Of a stretch of 43,718 nt of DNA, positions 8,252-17,083 are shown in pieces; positions within the stretch are counted from its first letter, which is position 1, and each line of letters opens with the position of its first letter. The stretch is taken from the NCBI GenBank assembly GCA_021812305.1, contig JAKAOB010000003.1, forward strand, positions 1-43,718, written 5' to 3'. Made by a program: the position numbers and the translations under genes. Below the pieces are notes generated by a model. It saw only the letters and a list, made by a program, of their open reading frames with translations, made no database searches and was not told where the DNA came from. Source of the stretch: Thermoplasmata archaeon. GTDB taxonomy: Archaea; Thermoplasmatota; Thermoplasmata; Lutacidiplasmatales; UBA184.

Positions 8252-8782
8252 TCACGCCCGGGCCGGTACGCGACGAGGGGGTCGGGCGCCCCCGGGCGCC
8301 CCCGAGCCGCCCGCCGCCCGCCCCCCGTCACGGCGGGCAGCGCGGCCCGCCTCGATGAGCGGGACGACGAGGACCGGGCAGAGCGACTCGTGGACCAGCC
8401 GGCGCGAGGTGCTGCCGAGGGACGGGCGCGTCCCGAAGGAGAGCCCGCGGCCGCCGACGACCATGACGTCCGTGGCCCGCCGGCGCGCGAAGCTTAGCAG
8501 CTCCTCCGCGGGATCTCCCGCGAGGAGTACCGTCTCCACCCGAGGCACGCCCGCCGACCGGGCCTGCCGCTCGGCCGACGAGAGCAGGGCGCGGAGCGCC
8601 TGCTCCTCCCGGGTCGCGGGAACCGCGGCGCGCACCAGGCGCTCGACGGCCCCCGCCCGCACCGGCTGGACCGAGAGGATCGCGAGCTCGGATCCGAAGC
8701 GCGCGGCGAGGTCGATCGCCGCTGCGAGGGCGCGCTGGGCCGGAGCCGAGCCGTCGACCCCTACGAGGATGCGGCGGTACAT
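8252..8782 (-). CDS. Universal stress protein (UspA family)
   Basis: A 176-residue protein of one Usp domain plus a 30-residue Arg/Gly/Pro-rich tail. The domain opens with MYRRILVGVDGSAPAQRAL and closes with the ATP-binding motif VVGGRGLSFGTRPSLGST, the G-2x-G-9x-G-S/T type of ATP-binding Usp proteins, then VLVVP. Such proteins bind ATP and act as stress sensors or chaperone-like regulators in the cytoplasm. It is divergent from the cyclase gene at 8939, with about 155 bases between the starts. The low-complexity basic tail is unusual for the family and could bind nucleic acid or be disordered. Confidence 0.88.
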   Translation of the reverse strand: MYRRILVGVDGSAPAQRALAAAIDLAARFGSELAILSVQPVRAGAVERLVRAAVPATREEQALRALLSSAERQARSAGVPRVETVLLAGDPAEELLSFARRRATDVMVVGGRGLSFGTRPSLGSTSRRLVHESLCPVLVVPLIEAGRAARRDGGRAAGGSGAPGGARPPRRVPARA

Positions 8783-8938
8783 GGTGCCCACCGAGGAGAG
8801 ATGGGGGTTGGCCCAAGAACTGTCCGTCAAATCGGCGAGACCCGTCCGGTCCGCGGGGCCCGTCGAGCCGGGTTTCCGAAGGGTTCTTGGCCGCGGGACC
8901 CGAGTCTCCGCCCGACCGAGGCGACCCGGAGGGTGTCG

Positions 8939-11900
8939 ATGGAGGCGGGGGCGCGGCGCCTCGCCGCGATCATGTTCACCGACATCGTCGGCTACGTCGC
9001 GCTCACGCAGCGCGACGAGGCCGAGGCGCTGCGCCTGCTCGAGGAACACCGCGGCGTGGTCCGCCCCCTGGTGCGCCGCTTCGACGGGACCGAGGTCAAG
9101 ACGCTGGGGGACGGGTTTCTCCTCGAGTTCCCGAGCGCGCTCGACGCGAGCGCGTGCGCGGTCGAGCTGCAGCGCGCGTTCCACGAGCGCCGCCGGGCCC
9201 GCTCGGGCTCGCAGGTCGAGATCCGCATCGGCATCCACGTGGGCGACGTGATCCACCGGGGCGGGGACGTCTACGGCGACACGGTGAATCTCGCCTCCCG
9301 ACTCCAGGGCCTGGCCGAGCCGGGAGGGGTCCTGGTCTCCGGTCCCGTCCATGACCTGGTCCGTGGCCGGCTCGGCGTCGACCTCGTCCGGGTCGGGGCT
9401 CCCGCCCTCAAGAACGTCGAGCTGCCGGTCGAGATCTACCGCCTCGTCTTCCCCTGGGCCGAGGAGTTCCGATCACGGCGCACGCCCCTCGTCGACCGGG
9501 AGACCGAGGTCGCCGCGCTGACCGCGTTCGTTGAGGGCACCGCCCGCGGGGAGGGATCCGTTCTGCTGCTCGTCGGGGACCCCGGACTCGGGAAGAGCCG
9601 CCTTCTCGAGGAGATGGCGGCGATGGCCCGGCGCCACGGCGTTGCGCTGTACGAGGGACGGGGCACGGACATGGACGGAGGGAGCCCGTACGCCCCGTGG
9701 GCCGATCTGCTGCGCAGCGCCATCGAGCGCCTTCCCCCCGCCGCCGTCTTCCGCGTCCTTGGTCCCCACGCACCCGCCGTGGCCCAGCTCGTCCCGGAGC
9801 TCGCCGAGAAGGTGCCGGGGCCGCCGGCCAGCCCCGACCCGTCCCAGGAGCGCCTCCGTTTCCTTGAGGGGATCGCGGGGTTCTTCCGCGACCTGGCCCG
9901 GGAGCGGCCGTCGATCCTCGTCCTCGAGGACCTCGCCGGGGCCGATCCGGCGACGATCCAGCTGCTCCAGCACCTCGCCCGATCCCTCGCGCACCGACCG
10001 CTCGGGGTCGTGGGGGCGGTGCGCGGCTCCGGCCTCACGGACAATCTGCCGCTCGCGCATCTCGTCTCCCGGCTTCGGCGCGAGCCGGGGTTCCGGCTGC
10101 TCCTGCTCGATGCGTTCGACGAGCTCCGCACCGCCCGGATGATCGAGGGCGTCCTGGGCGACAAGAAGGGCGTCTCGGAAGAGTTCCTCGCGCTCGTCCA
10201 CGGGACGACCGGCGGGAACCCCTACTTCATCGAGGAGGTCCTTCGCTCCCTTCTCAAGAGCGGCGCCATCTTCCCGACCGGGAGGAACTGGGGACGTCGC
10301 CCGGTCGCGGAGATCGCGATGCCCGCGACGGTACGAGACGTGCTCCGCGAGCGCCTCGATCGCCTCGACCCCGAGACTCGGGACGTCCTTCGCGCCGCCG
10401 CGGTGCTCGGCACCGAGTTCGACTTCGATCTGCTCCGGCGGCTGACAGGGCTGGATACGGGCACGCTCCTGACGCGGCTCGAGCGGGCGATGCAGGCGAC
10501 GCTCCTGCGCGAGGAACGGCGTCCGGCGCACCGCACGGTCTTTTTGTTCCCGGACCGCCCGGTCCGCGACGCCCTCTACGACGAGCTGAGCCTGGTCCGC
10601 CGCCGGCTGCTCCATCGCGCGGCCGGCGAGGCCATCGAATCTTCGGCCGCCCCGGGGGCGCCCCCGAGCCCCGCGATCCTGGCCCACCACTTCCTCCACG
10701 CGGACGTCCCGGACAAGGCCCTTCGCTATTCGGAGTCGGCCGGGGCGGCCGCCGCCGAGCTCCACGCCCACGAAGCGGCGATCGCCCACTACCGGACCGC
10801 CGTCGACCTCCTCGACGGCCGGGAGGTCGGGGGCCGGAAGTGCCGGGACCTGGCCGCCCTCGGGGATGCGCTGTTCGCGCTCGCGCGGTACGGGGAGGCG
10901 ATCGAGGGCTGGCGCGCCGCCGTGAGCTGCGAGCACGCGAGCCGGGACCCGGCCGGGACGCTGCGCATCTACCGGAAGATCCTCGAAGCCCTCTGGGCGA
11001 TGGACGAAGCGGACGCGTTCCTCGCGACCTACCGGGAAACGCGTCCCGTCGTCGCCGACGCCCCGGACGAGGCGGAGGGGATCCTGCTCGATGCCGAATC
11101 GGCGGGGTTCCTCGCCTGGATGGGCGTCGGGCGGGACGAGGCGCGGGCGGCCCGTGATCGAGCCCTCGAGGCCGCCCGTCGCGTCCGGGTCCCGCACGCG
11201 GAGAGCCTCGCCCTCCTCTCCTCGATCGCCCTCATGTCGATCCGCGAGAAGGACCGCGCGATCGCCGTCGCCCGGGAGTGCCTCGACCGGTCCGCGGGCC
11301 TCCCCGTCCCGGCCGGGGCGGGGAGCGATCTCTACATGGAGGCTTCCGGCATCCTCAGCCTCTTCGAGGGCCGGTGGGCCGAGGTCCAGCGCCGGGAAGA
11401 GGCGGGGATCGTCCTCACCCGCGAGGCCCGCCTCTTCGAGTGGCAGGCGTTCTACGAGGCGATCGCCGCCGACATGGCGTTCTCCCAGGGCCGGGTCGAC
11501 GAGGGACGCGCGCACGTCGACGAGATGATGCGCGTCGTCGAGCGCTTCGAACTCGACCTGAGGACCCCGGAGTTCCTCGCCCTCTCGACCCGCCAGTTCC
11601 TGGACGGGGACCTCGACCAGGCCGAGGCGACCCTCGGGCGCGGGATCCGGTATCTCGAGGGGCGGGCGCCCCGCCACAAGGGTCTCATCGCGTACTACTC
11701 GAACCTCGCCCGACTCCACACCCTGGGACAGCGGCCGGGGGCCGCGCTCGACGCGGCCCACAAGGCGCTCGAGATAGTTCGGCACCACGACTACCCGGTC
11801 GACGAGGCGGCGTCCGTGGCGCTGGCGCTCGACCGGGCCGTCGGGGCGGCCGTGGCGGCGGGCCGGTCGGACGAAGCCCGGGCGGTCGTCGCCGAGGCGC

Positions 11901-12238
11901 GGGGGTTCTCGGACCTCGCCCGGGAGTCGATCATCGCGGCCCTCGTCGACCGGGCGGCCGGTCGTCTCGACCTGGCCGAGGGCAACGGGGCCGAGGCGGC
12001 GGCGCGGTTTTCACGCGCGGCGGAACAGTTCGACGAACGGACGCTCCGCCTCGAGGAGGCGGAGACGTTGCGGCTCCTTTCGGAGGCGGCCGCACGGGCC
12101 GGCGACGGCGCGGGCGCGAAACGGGCCGCCGACCGCGCCCATGCGCTCGACCGGGGCATGGGGGTCGTGGCCCCTGGGGAGGTCCGGGCCGAGACCCCCG
12201 CCGCGCGCGGCCCTACCCCGGCGCTCCCGGCGGCCTGA
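8939..12238 (+). CDS. Class III adenylate/guanylate cyclase fused to an AAA ATPase and TPR region
   Basis: A 1099-residue multidomain protein. Residues 1-165 form a class III cyclase domain: AAIMFTDIVGYVAL gives the first metal-binding Asp, VKTLGDGFLLEF the Lys and second Asp, and YGDTVNLASRL the transition-state Asn/Arg. All catalytic positions look intact, and the Lys suggests ATP as substrate. Residues about 180-480 are a STAND/AAA-type ATPase with Walker A LLVGDPGLGKSRLLEE and a Walker B-like SILVLEDLAGAD. The C-terminal 600 residues are helical TPR-like repeats. This architecture is common in bacteria and uncommon in archaea. A cyclic-nucleotide-binding gene lies 70 bases downstream. Start at the ATG at 8939, directly before MEAGARRLAAIMFTD. 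Confidence 0.9.
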   Translation: MEAGARRLAAIMFTDIVGYVALTQRDEAEALRLLEEHRGVVRPLVRRFDGTEVKTLGDGFLLEFPSALDASACAVELQRAFHERRRARSGSQVEIRIGIHVGDVIHRGGDVYGDTVNLASRLQGLAEPGGVLVSGPVHDLVRGRLGVDLVRVGAPALKNVELPVEIYRLVFPWAEEFRSRRTPLVDRETEVAALTAFVEGTARGEGSVLLLVGDPGLGKSRLLEEMAAMARRHGVALYEGRGTDMDGGSPYAPWADLLRSAIERLPPAAVFRVLGPHAPAVAQLVPELAEKVPGPPASPDPSQERLRFLEGIAGFFRDLARERPSILVLEDLAGADPATIQLLQHLARSLAHRPLGVVGAVRGSGLTDNLPLAHLVSRLRREPGFRLLLLDAFDELRTARMIEGVLGDKKGVSEEFLALVHGTTGGNPYFIEEVLRSLLKSGAIFPTGRNWGRRPVAEIAMPATVRDVLRERLDRLDPETRDVLRAAAVLGTEFDFDLLRRLTGLDTGTLLTRLERAMQATLLREERRPAHRTVFLFPDRPVRDALYDELSLVRRRLLHRAAGEAIESSAAPGAPPSPAILAHHFLHADVPDKALRYSESAGAAAAELHAHEAAIAHYRTAVDLLDGREVGGRKCRDLAALGDALFALARYGEAIEGWRAAVSCEHASRDPAGTLRIYRKILEALWAMDEADAFLATYRETRPVVADAPDEAEGILLDAESAGFLAWMGVGRDEARAARDRALEAARRVRVPHAESLALLSSIALMSIREKDRAIAVARECLDRSAGLPVPAGAGSDLYMEASGILSLFEGRWAEVQRREEAGIVLTREARLFEWQAFYEAIAADMAFSQGRVDEGRAHVDEMMRVVERFELDLRTPEFLALSTRQFLDGDLDQAEATLGRGIRYLEGRAPRHKGLIAYYSNLARLHTLGQRPGAALDAAHKALEIVRHHDYPVDEAASVALALDRAVGAAVAAGRSDEARAVVAEARGFSDLARESIIAALVDRAAGRLDLAEGNGAEAAARFSRAAEQFDERTLRLEEAETLRLLSEAAARAGDGAGAKRAADRAHALDRGMGVVAPGEVRAETPAARGPTPALPAA

Positions 12239-12247
12239 GGCCGCCGG
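12227..12247. other. Perfect hairpin centred on the cyclase stop codon
   Basis: Arms CCGGCGGCC and GGCCGCCGG (9 bp, perfect) flank a 3-base loop that is the TGA stop of the cyclase gene. It could slow ribosomes or polymerase between the cyclase and the downstream gene. There is no T-tract, so it is not a standard archaeal terminator. Confidence 0.45.
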
Positions 12248-12308
12248 GGTGGAGTCCGGCTCACGGCCGGCCTTTATGGGGGCGGCCCGATGGCCCCCCG
12301 AGGGGTCG

Positions 12309-12746
12309 ATGTGCGCCGTTCGAACCGTCCCGCCTTCGACCCTCGAGCTGCTCTCGAGGGTCCCGCTGTTCTCCTCGCTCGACGCCGAGCATCTCCGGAC
12401 GATCCTGCGCACCGGTAAGGAGCGGGACTTCTCCCCGGGCGGGGAGATCGTCCGGGCCGGCGACCGGGGCATCGGGTTCTACCTGCTGCTCAGCGGGGGG
12501 GTGGAGGTGCGGCGGGAGAGCGCGGTCCTCGCGCGCCTCGGCCCCGGCGAGTTCTTCGGGGAGATGGCCCTCTTCGACGACCAGGCCCGGAGCGCCGATG
12601 TCGTCGCCGTGCGCCCGACCCGCTGCCTCGTGCTGAGCCCGTGGGAGTTCTGGAGCGCGGTCGGGAAGGACCCCGTCGTCCTCCGCGCCCTCCTGCGGGA
12701 GACGGTGCGCCGTCTGCGCGGACCCCACGGTTCGCTCAGCGAGTGA
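12309..12746 (+). CDS. Cyclic-nucleotide-binding domain protein
   Basis: A 145-residue protein made of a single cNMP-binding domain: LLSRVPLFSSLDAEHLRTIL at the front, then the beta roll with the phosphate-binding cassette FFGEMALFDDQARSADVVAV. The cassette keeps the Glu and Arg that hold the ribose and cyclic phosphate, so binding of cAMP or cGMP is likely. It lacks a DNA-binding domain and any enzymatic domain, so it would signal by protein contact. It follows the class III cyclase by 70 bases on the same strand, giving a plausible maker-and-receiver pair. Start at the ATG at 12309; a TTTATGG box at about 12272 precedes it. Confidence 0.85.
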   Translation: MCAVRTVPPSTLELLSRVPLFSSLDAEHLRTILRTGKERDFSPGGEIVRAGDRGIGFYLLLSGGVEVRRESAVLARLGPGEFFGEMALFDDQARSADVVAVRPTRCLVLSPWEFWSAVGKDPVVLRALLRETVRRLRGPHGSLSE

Positions 12747-12776
12747 CGTCCGCGCGTCGTGCCCCCGACGGGGCCG

Positions 12777-12935
12777 TCAGGGGACGTCCTCGAACGGCTC
12801 GCCCTCCGACGTCCCGTCCGCGGCGCCGAGCGAGACGTCCGGCCGCACCACGAGGACCACCTCTCGCTCGTTGGCCTTGCGGGTTCCCTTGCGCTTGCGC
12901 TTGGACCGGGAGGTCCGGTGACGGGACTTCGCCAT
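12777..12935 (-). CDS. Small basic protein, 52 residues
   Basis: An ATG at 12935 opens a 52-residue frame. Residues 3-25 are almost entirely Lys, Arg, Ser and Thr, and residues 26-52 are hydrophobic then acidic, ending GEPFEDVP. The sharply two-part composition and GC-rich third positions argue for a real gene. The basic N-terminus suggests binding to nucleic acid or the ribosome; I do not recognise a ribosomal protein family. It sits just upstream of a nucleoside phosphorylase gene on the other side, with both running leftward. Confidence 0.5.
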   Translation of the reverse strand: MAKSRHRTSRSKRKRKGTRKANEREVVLVVRPDVSLGAADGTSEGEPFEDVP

Positions 12936-12992
12936 GGTTGCGTCCGTAGGCTATCGCCGGAGGGTTCGTATAGGGCACGGGTGGAGCGGGCT

Positions 12993-13850
12993 TCACCCGC
13001 CCCGGCGCGCCGTCCGCGGCCGGGTGGGCGCCGGCCGTCGACCGGCCGACGGCCCCTCCGTCGCCCGGTGCCGCAGGGCCTCGTTGGCCACCCGGATCGC
13101 GGGCGACGGGTCCTCGGGGACCGGGCGGCCGTCCTCGCGGTCTCCGTAGACGGTACACAGCGCCCCCGCCTCGATCCCGTAGATGGCCGCGATCGTGAGG
13201 AGGGTCGCGCACTCCATCTCGATGTTGAGGATCCCGAGCTTCCGGAGGAGCGCCGGCATTCGGCGGGCCTCCTCGGGGAGGAACCCGCCGAACCCCGACC
13301 GGCCCTGGTCCAGGTAGAAGCTCCCGACGGTGGCCGTGATCCCGACCCTGTAGCGGAACCGTCCGGCCGCGGCCGCGGACGCCAGCGCACGGAGAAGGGC
13401 GGGCTCGGCGACCGCGGGGTACTCCAGGGGCGCGTACAGGCGGCTCGTGGGGTCAAAGCGCGCCGCGGCGAGGCTGATCGCGAGATCCCCGGTACGCAGC
13501 CGGGGGTCGATGGCACCGCAGCTTCCGACGCGCACGATCCGGCGCACCCCGAGGCGGGCGAGCTCCTCGACCACGATCGCCATGGCGGGGCCGCCGATCC
13601 CCGAGCTCACGACGCCGAGATCGACGCCGCCGTAGCGACCCCGGAAGCTGAGGAACTCCCGGTTCTGGGCGAGCGCCTCGGAGCGGTCCCAGCTCTCGGC
13701 GATGCGGCGGGCCCGGGCCGGGTCGCCGGGGACGAGGACCGAGTCGGGCAGCTCCCCCGGACGGAGTCCCAGGTGGTAGACGCGCTCCTCTCCCCTCGGC
13801 AGGCGGCGTCCGGGCATGCGCTCATCGCCGGGAAGGGCGTTCGGCGGCAT
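12993..13850 (-). CDS. udp: Nucleoside phosphorylase, uridine-phosphorylase type
   Basis: A 285-residue enzyme of the NP-I family. Visible family motifs are VLVPGDPARARRIAE (phosphate-binding Gly-Asp), VVSSGIGGPAMAIVVEELARLG, RVGSCGAI, and LNIEMECATLLTIAA, where the Glu-Met-Glu contacts the ribose. It splits a nucleoside with phosphate to a base and ribose 1-phosphate; the short C-terminal region fits uridine phosphorylase better than PNP, but base preference is not certain. The last 25 residues are an Arg/Pro-rich tail. Start at the ATG at 13850 or 13817. Together with the DeoC homologue it hints at nucleoside salvage, although that DeoC is probably inactive. Confidence 0.83.
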   Translation of the reverse strand: MPPNALPGDERMPGRRLPRGEERVYHLGLRPGELPDSVLVPGDPARARRIAESWDRSEALAQNREFLSFRGRYGGVDLGVVSSGIGGPAMAIVVEELARLGVRRIVRVGSCGAIDPRLRTGDLAISLAAARFDPTSRLYAPLEYPAVAEPALLRALASAAAAGRFRYRVGITATVGSFYLDQGRSGFGGFLPEEARRMPALLRKLGILNIEMECATLLTIAAIYGIEAGALCTVYGDREDGRPVPEDPSPAIRVANEALRHRATEGPSAGRRPAPTRPRTARRGG

Positions 13851-13935
13851 ACGCGTTTCGTGCTCGGAGGCCCACGAACGACGACCGCGTCCGGCATCGG
13901 GAGCCGGTGGCCCCCCGTCCCCGCTCGACGGGGCC

Positions 13936-14790
13936 CTACTGGTGCAGCGTGTAGATCGGGATGGTCGCGAGGAGCGTGATCGGGCTGGCCCCCGTATCGA
14001 GCAACTGGATACTGCAGGCGCCGGGGGTCGTGAAGCACCAGGCGGGGGCGCCGTGGAAATCGTCGAAGTCGGGGTGCCCCCAGTTCGACGCCCGCTCGAT
14101 CGGGCTGGGGGCCTCGAGCACCGATCCCTCGGAGTGGATGTAGAGGACGAAGGTGTCGCCGGGGGCGAGCAGGGTCGCGTTCGGCGTGAGCGTCTGGAAG
14201 AACCCGAGCCGGTTGTAGTAGGTGCTGAACGCCCCGCCGCCGTAGCCGCTCGCGTTGAAGTTCCCGCAGCTGCCGAGCTTCGGCGCGTTCGTGGAGATCG
14301 TCTGGGAGGACCCGGGGAACCACGACATCGACAGCAGCGAGCCCCGGACGAGGTAGGTGGTCATGGGGGTCGGGGTCGAATTGTAGCAGATGAAGTTGAA
14401 CTGGATGTCCGCCAGGGAGATCGGCTGGGTGACCTCGGTGAAGATGATCGCGGTCGCGTTCATCCGGTTGTAGGTGCCGTTGTTGCTGTACTCGCAATCG
14501 TTCCACCACGCGCGCATGTACGTGCTGTAGCGCGGGTCGTGCGAGCCGTTCCCGAGGTAGTAGGTCCACGAGTACGGCAGGTTCGGGTAGCAGTCCGTGG
14601 GGTCGCCCCAGACCGGGTAGCTCACCCCGCCGTGCGCGGCGTAGTAGATGGTGGGCGGCGTGCTCGGGGTCTGGATACGGAACGTCCACAGGACGATGCC
14701 GGCCGCCACGACGATGCCGACCATGAACAGCGTCGCGATGATCGGGGAGACCCCGCGCCGGCGCTGGTGGGAAAAGCGGTGTCGCGGCAT
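13936..14790 (-). CDS. Archaellin/type IV pilin-like secreted protein
   Basis: A 284-residue protein with a class III signal peptide: a short basic N-terminus (HRFSHQRRRG) followed by VSPIIATLFMVGIVVAAGIV. This matches the archaeal pilin N-terminal domain, cut before the hydrophobic helix by the prepilin peptidase. The remaining 230 residues are Asn-, Tyr- and Thr-rich with several Asn-X-Ser/Thr sites and a few Cys, as expected for a glycosylated extracellular domain. It would form or decorate a surface filament. An upstream in-frame ATG at 14817 adds nine residues. No assembly ATPase or peptidase gene is nearby. It is divergent from the anchored protein at 14944. Confidence 0.8.
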   Translation of the reverse strand: MPRHRFSHQRRRGVSPIIATLFMVGIVVAAGIVLWTFRIQTPSTPPTIYYAAHGGVSYPVWGDPTDCYPNLPYSWTYYLGNGSHDPRYSTYMRAWWNDCEYSNNGTYNRMNATAIIFTEVTQPISLADIQFNFICYNSTPTPMTTYLVRGSLLSMSWFPGSSQTISTNAPKLGSCGNFNASGYGGGAFSTYYNRLGFFQTLTPNATLLAPGDTFVLYIHSEGSVLEAPSPIERASNWGHPDFDDFHGAPAWCFTTPGACSIQLLDTGASPITLLATIPIYTLHQ

Positions 14791-14890
14791 TGCGCCGCCG
14801 CGGGCCGCGCTCGCCATGGCGCCCTCGCGGCACGGGGCATCGGCCCGGGGCGCGGGGGTCCGGGGGGCGACTGCGGCACCGCTCACCGAA

Positions 14891-14920
14891 CGTATACTAG
14901 TCTTACAGCAGCCATATAGG
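14891..14920. promoter_or_regulatory. AT-rich divergent promoter region
   Basis: GTATACTAG and CCATATAGG stand in GC-rich surroundings between two divergent surface-protein genes. CATATAG ends about 24 bases before the GTG at 14944, a leaderless spacing for the rightward gene. The leftward gene would need a leader. Confidence 0.5.
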
Positions 14921-14943
14921 CGTTGTCGTCCCATCCGGTTCGG

Positions 14944-15552
14944 GTGGGCGACAGCGATCCCGTCCTCGAGGCGTTCCGGTCCCCCGCCCGCGCCCCGCGG
15001 CGCCGGCCCGCCTACCTGCGGGTCGCCGTGCCGCTCGCCGCGGTGCTCGTGGTGGTCGGCGGGATCGTCGCCTACTCGCTCTCGGTCCGCACCGCACCGA
15101 ACGGTCCGCCCCCTCCGCCCGATCTCAATCCCGCGCGGGACCGCGTCGGCGCCGTCTACGCCCAGGTCGATTACGCCGGGAACGCCTCGGGGTACATCGC
15201 CCTTGCCGAGTCCGGCAACCTCTGCACCCGTTGTCCCCTGGTCCTGCCGACGGACCTCAACGTCTCGCCCCCCCGCGCGGGGTTCTTCGTCTACTTCAAC
15301 GTGACGAACATCGGGACCGACTACCACTCCATCGACACCGTCTCGGTCAACATCACCGGCCCTACGGGCGGGGCGTCGTTCGTCGTCCTGGGTTCGTTCT
15401 GCTGCGCCCCCGGCTACGCGGAGCAGACGGATGCGATCGGGCTCGTGCCGGGGCTCACGATGGGCCTCTCCGTCTACCTCTTCGCGACCGGTCTGCCGGA
15501 GGCGGTGGCGGCCACGTACACGCTCGAGCTCACGCTCCTCAGTTCGGGCTGA
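14944..15552 (+). CDS. Membrane-anchored extracellular protein, unknown
   Basis: A 202-residue protein. A basic N-terminal segment of about 25 residues (RSPARAPRRRPAYLR) precedes one membrane helix (VAVPLAAVLVVVGGIVAYSL). The remainder is a beta-rich external domain with Cys pairs (LCTRC and FCCAPGY) and Asn-linked sites. A TTG 21 bases earlier is also in frame, but the TATA-like box at 14913 favours the GTG at 14944. Divergence from the pilin-like gene suggests the two are made together and may meet at the cell surface. I recognise no family. Confidence 0.7.
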   Translation: MGDSDPVLEAFRSPARAPRRRPAYLRVAVPLAAVLVVVGGIVAYSLSVRTAPNGPPPPPDLNPARDRVGAVYAQVDYAGNASGYIALAESGNLCTRCPLVLPTDLNVSPPRAGFFVYFNVTNIGTDYHSIDTVSVNITGPTGGASFVVLGSFCCAPGYAEQTDAIGLVPGLTMGLSVYLFATGLPEAVAATYTLELTLLSSG

Positions 15553-15637
15553 GGGTTCGCGGGGCGCCCCGTCGAGAATATACACCGTCGGCCGTTGCGC
15601 CCCGCCGCGCGGGTCGTCCGCGCGCGGGAAGGCGGAC

Positions 15638-17074
15638 GTGGGAGGTTCTCGGTACACGCGGACGCCGATCCCCGAGGAGACGAAGGAGGAGCGGGACGCG
15701 GGGTTCGACGAGGTGCTCCGGCCCTACACCGCCGAGGAGGCGGTGCTCGAGGCGCAGCGCTGCCTGAACTGCGCGATGCCCTGGTGCGTGCAGGCCTGCC
15801 CGATCACCCAGGACTGCCGGGGCTACATCCAGCTCCTGGCCCAGCGTCGGTTCGACGACGCCGCCCGACTGACGGTGCGCGACAACCCCCTCGCGACCGT
15901 CCTGTGCAAGACCTGCTACCACTACTGCGAGGACGCCTGCGCGATGGGCGAGCGCGGGGCGCCCATCGCCATCCGCCACCTGAAGCGGGCCTCCGTGGAG
16001 CTCGGACGGTCCGACCTGACCTACACCGGAGTGCCGCGCCGCGGGGAGCGGGTCGCGGTGATCGGGGCGGGGCCGGCGGGGCTCATGGCCGCGTGGGAGC
16101 TCAGCCTGCGGGGCTACTCCGTCACGGTGCTCGAGGAGAAGCCGTTCCTGGGCGGCCAGATGGAGACGATCCCGAGGTACCACCTCCACGGCGACGAGCT
16201 CGACCGCGACCTGGCCCGGGTGCGCGGGCTGGACATCGTCTTCGTGGTGGGCAAGCGCGCCGGGGTCGACTTCACTCCCGAGAGCCTCCTCGCCGAAGGC
16301 CACCTCGCGGTGTACATCGCCATCGGTGCCTCGGACCCGCGCCGGCTCGGCATCCCCGGCGAACAGCTCCCGGGCGTCTACTCGGCGCTGGAGTTCCTCC
16401 TGGCGGTCAACAAGGGACCCGAGGGGGTCCTCGGAAGGAAGGGCCGTACCGTCTGCGTCCTCGGCGGCGGGGACGTGGCGCTCGATGCGGCGCGCTCGAG
16501 CCTTCGCCTCGCCGCGTCCCCGGGGAGCGTCACCCTCCTCTACCGCCAGGGGCCCGAAGCGATGCCGGCGGGCGCAGAGGAGCTGAGGGACGGGACGCTC
16601 GAAGGGGTGCGCTTCGTCTACCGGCGCAGTCCGGTGCGCGTGCTCGGGACGTCGCGGGTCGAGGGCCTGGTCGTTCAGGCGACCCGAGCCGGGCCGGTGG
16701 ACGCGCGGGGCCGGCCGACCGTCGAGGCGGTGCCCGGCTCGGAGGAGACGATCCCCTGCGACACCGTGATCGCCGCCGTGGGGGAGCGCGCGGACCTCTC
16801 CGGGCTCCCGGCCGAGCTCGACCTCAAGGTGAGCGCCCACGGCTGGCCCGAAGGGGGGCGGCCGGACTGGGCCACGGACCTGGACGGCGTCTTCGCCTCC
16901 GGAGGAAAGTCCGTGGTGTACGCCATGGCCGCCGGGTCGGCGGCCGCGGCGGCGATCGACGCCTACATCGCCCGCAAGCTCGGGCGCAGCCCCATCCCCC
17001 GTCCCGAGGCGTTCGGGGGCTCCGCCCCGCCGGCCCTACCCGACGGCTACGGCGGCCCGTCCTGGCACCTGTAG
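15638..17074 (+). CDS. GltD-like FAD/NAD(P)H oxidoreductase with N-terminal Fe-S domain
   Basis: A 478-residue protein like the small subunit of glutamate synthase. Residues about 30-110 form the four-helix Fe-S domain with its Cys sets CLNCAMPWCVQACP and CKTCYHYCEDAC. An FAD-binding Rossmann motif follows (VAVIGAGPAGLMAAWEL), then an NADPH-binding one (VCVLGGGDVALDAARS) and the C-terminal FAD contact DGVFASGG. It moves electrons from NAD(P)H through FAD and Fe-S clusters to a partner. No GltB large subunit is in the window, so the partner could be another protein, as in NfnB or dihydropyrimidine dehydrogenase. The first in-frame canonical start before the domain is the GTG at 15638; a GAATATACA box lies about 60 bases upstream. 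Confidence 0.88.
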   Translation: MGGSRYTRTPIPEETKEERDAGFDEVLRPYTAEEAVLEAQRCLNCAMPWCVQACPITQDCRGYIQLLAQRRFDDAARLTVRDNPLATVLCKTCYHYCEDACAMGERGAPIAIRHLKRASVELGRSDLTYTGVPRRGERVAVIGAGPAGLMAAWELSLRGYSVTVLEEKPFLGGQMETIPRYHLHGDELDRDLARVRGLDIVFVVGKRAGVDFTPESLLAEGHLAVYIAIGASDPRRLGIPGEQLPGVYSALEFLLAVNKGPEGVLGRKGRTVCVLGGGDVALDAARSSLRLAASPGSVTLLYRQGPEAMPAGAEELRDGTLEGVRFVYRRSPVRVLGTSRVEGLVVQATRAGPVDARGRPTVEAVPGSEETIPCDTVIAAVGERADLSGLPAELDLKVSAHGWPEGGRPDWATDLDGVFASGGKSVVYAMAAGSAAAAAIDAYIARKLGRSPIPRPEAFGGSAPPALPDGYGGPSWHL

Positions 17075-17083
17075 CGGAGGGGC

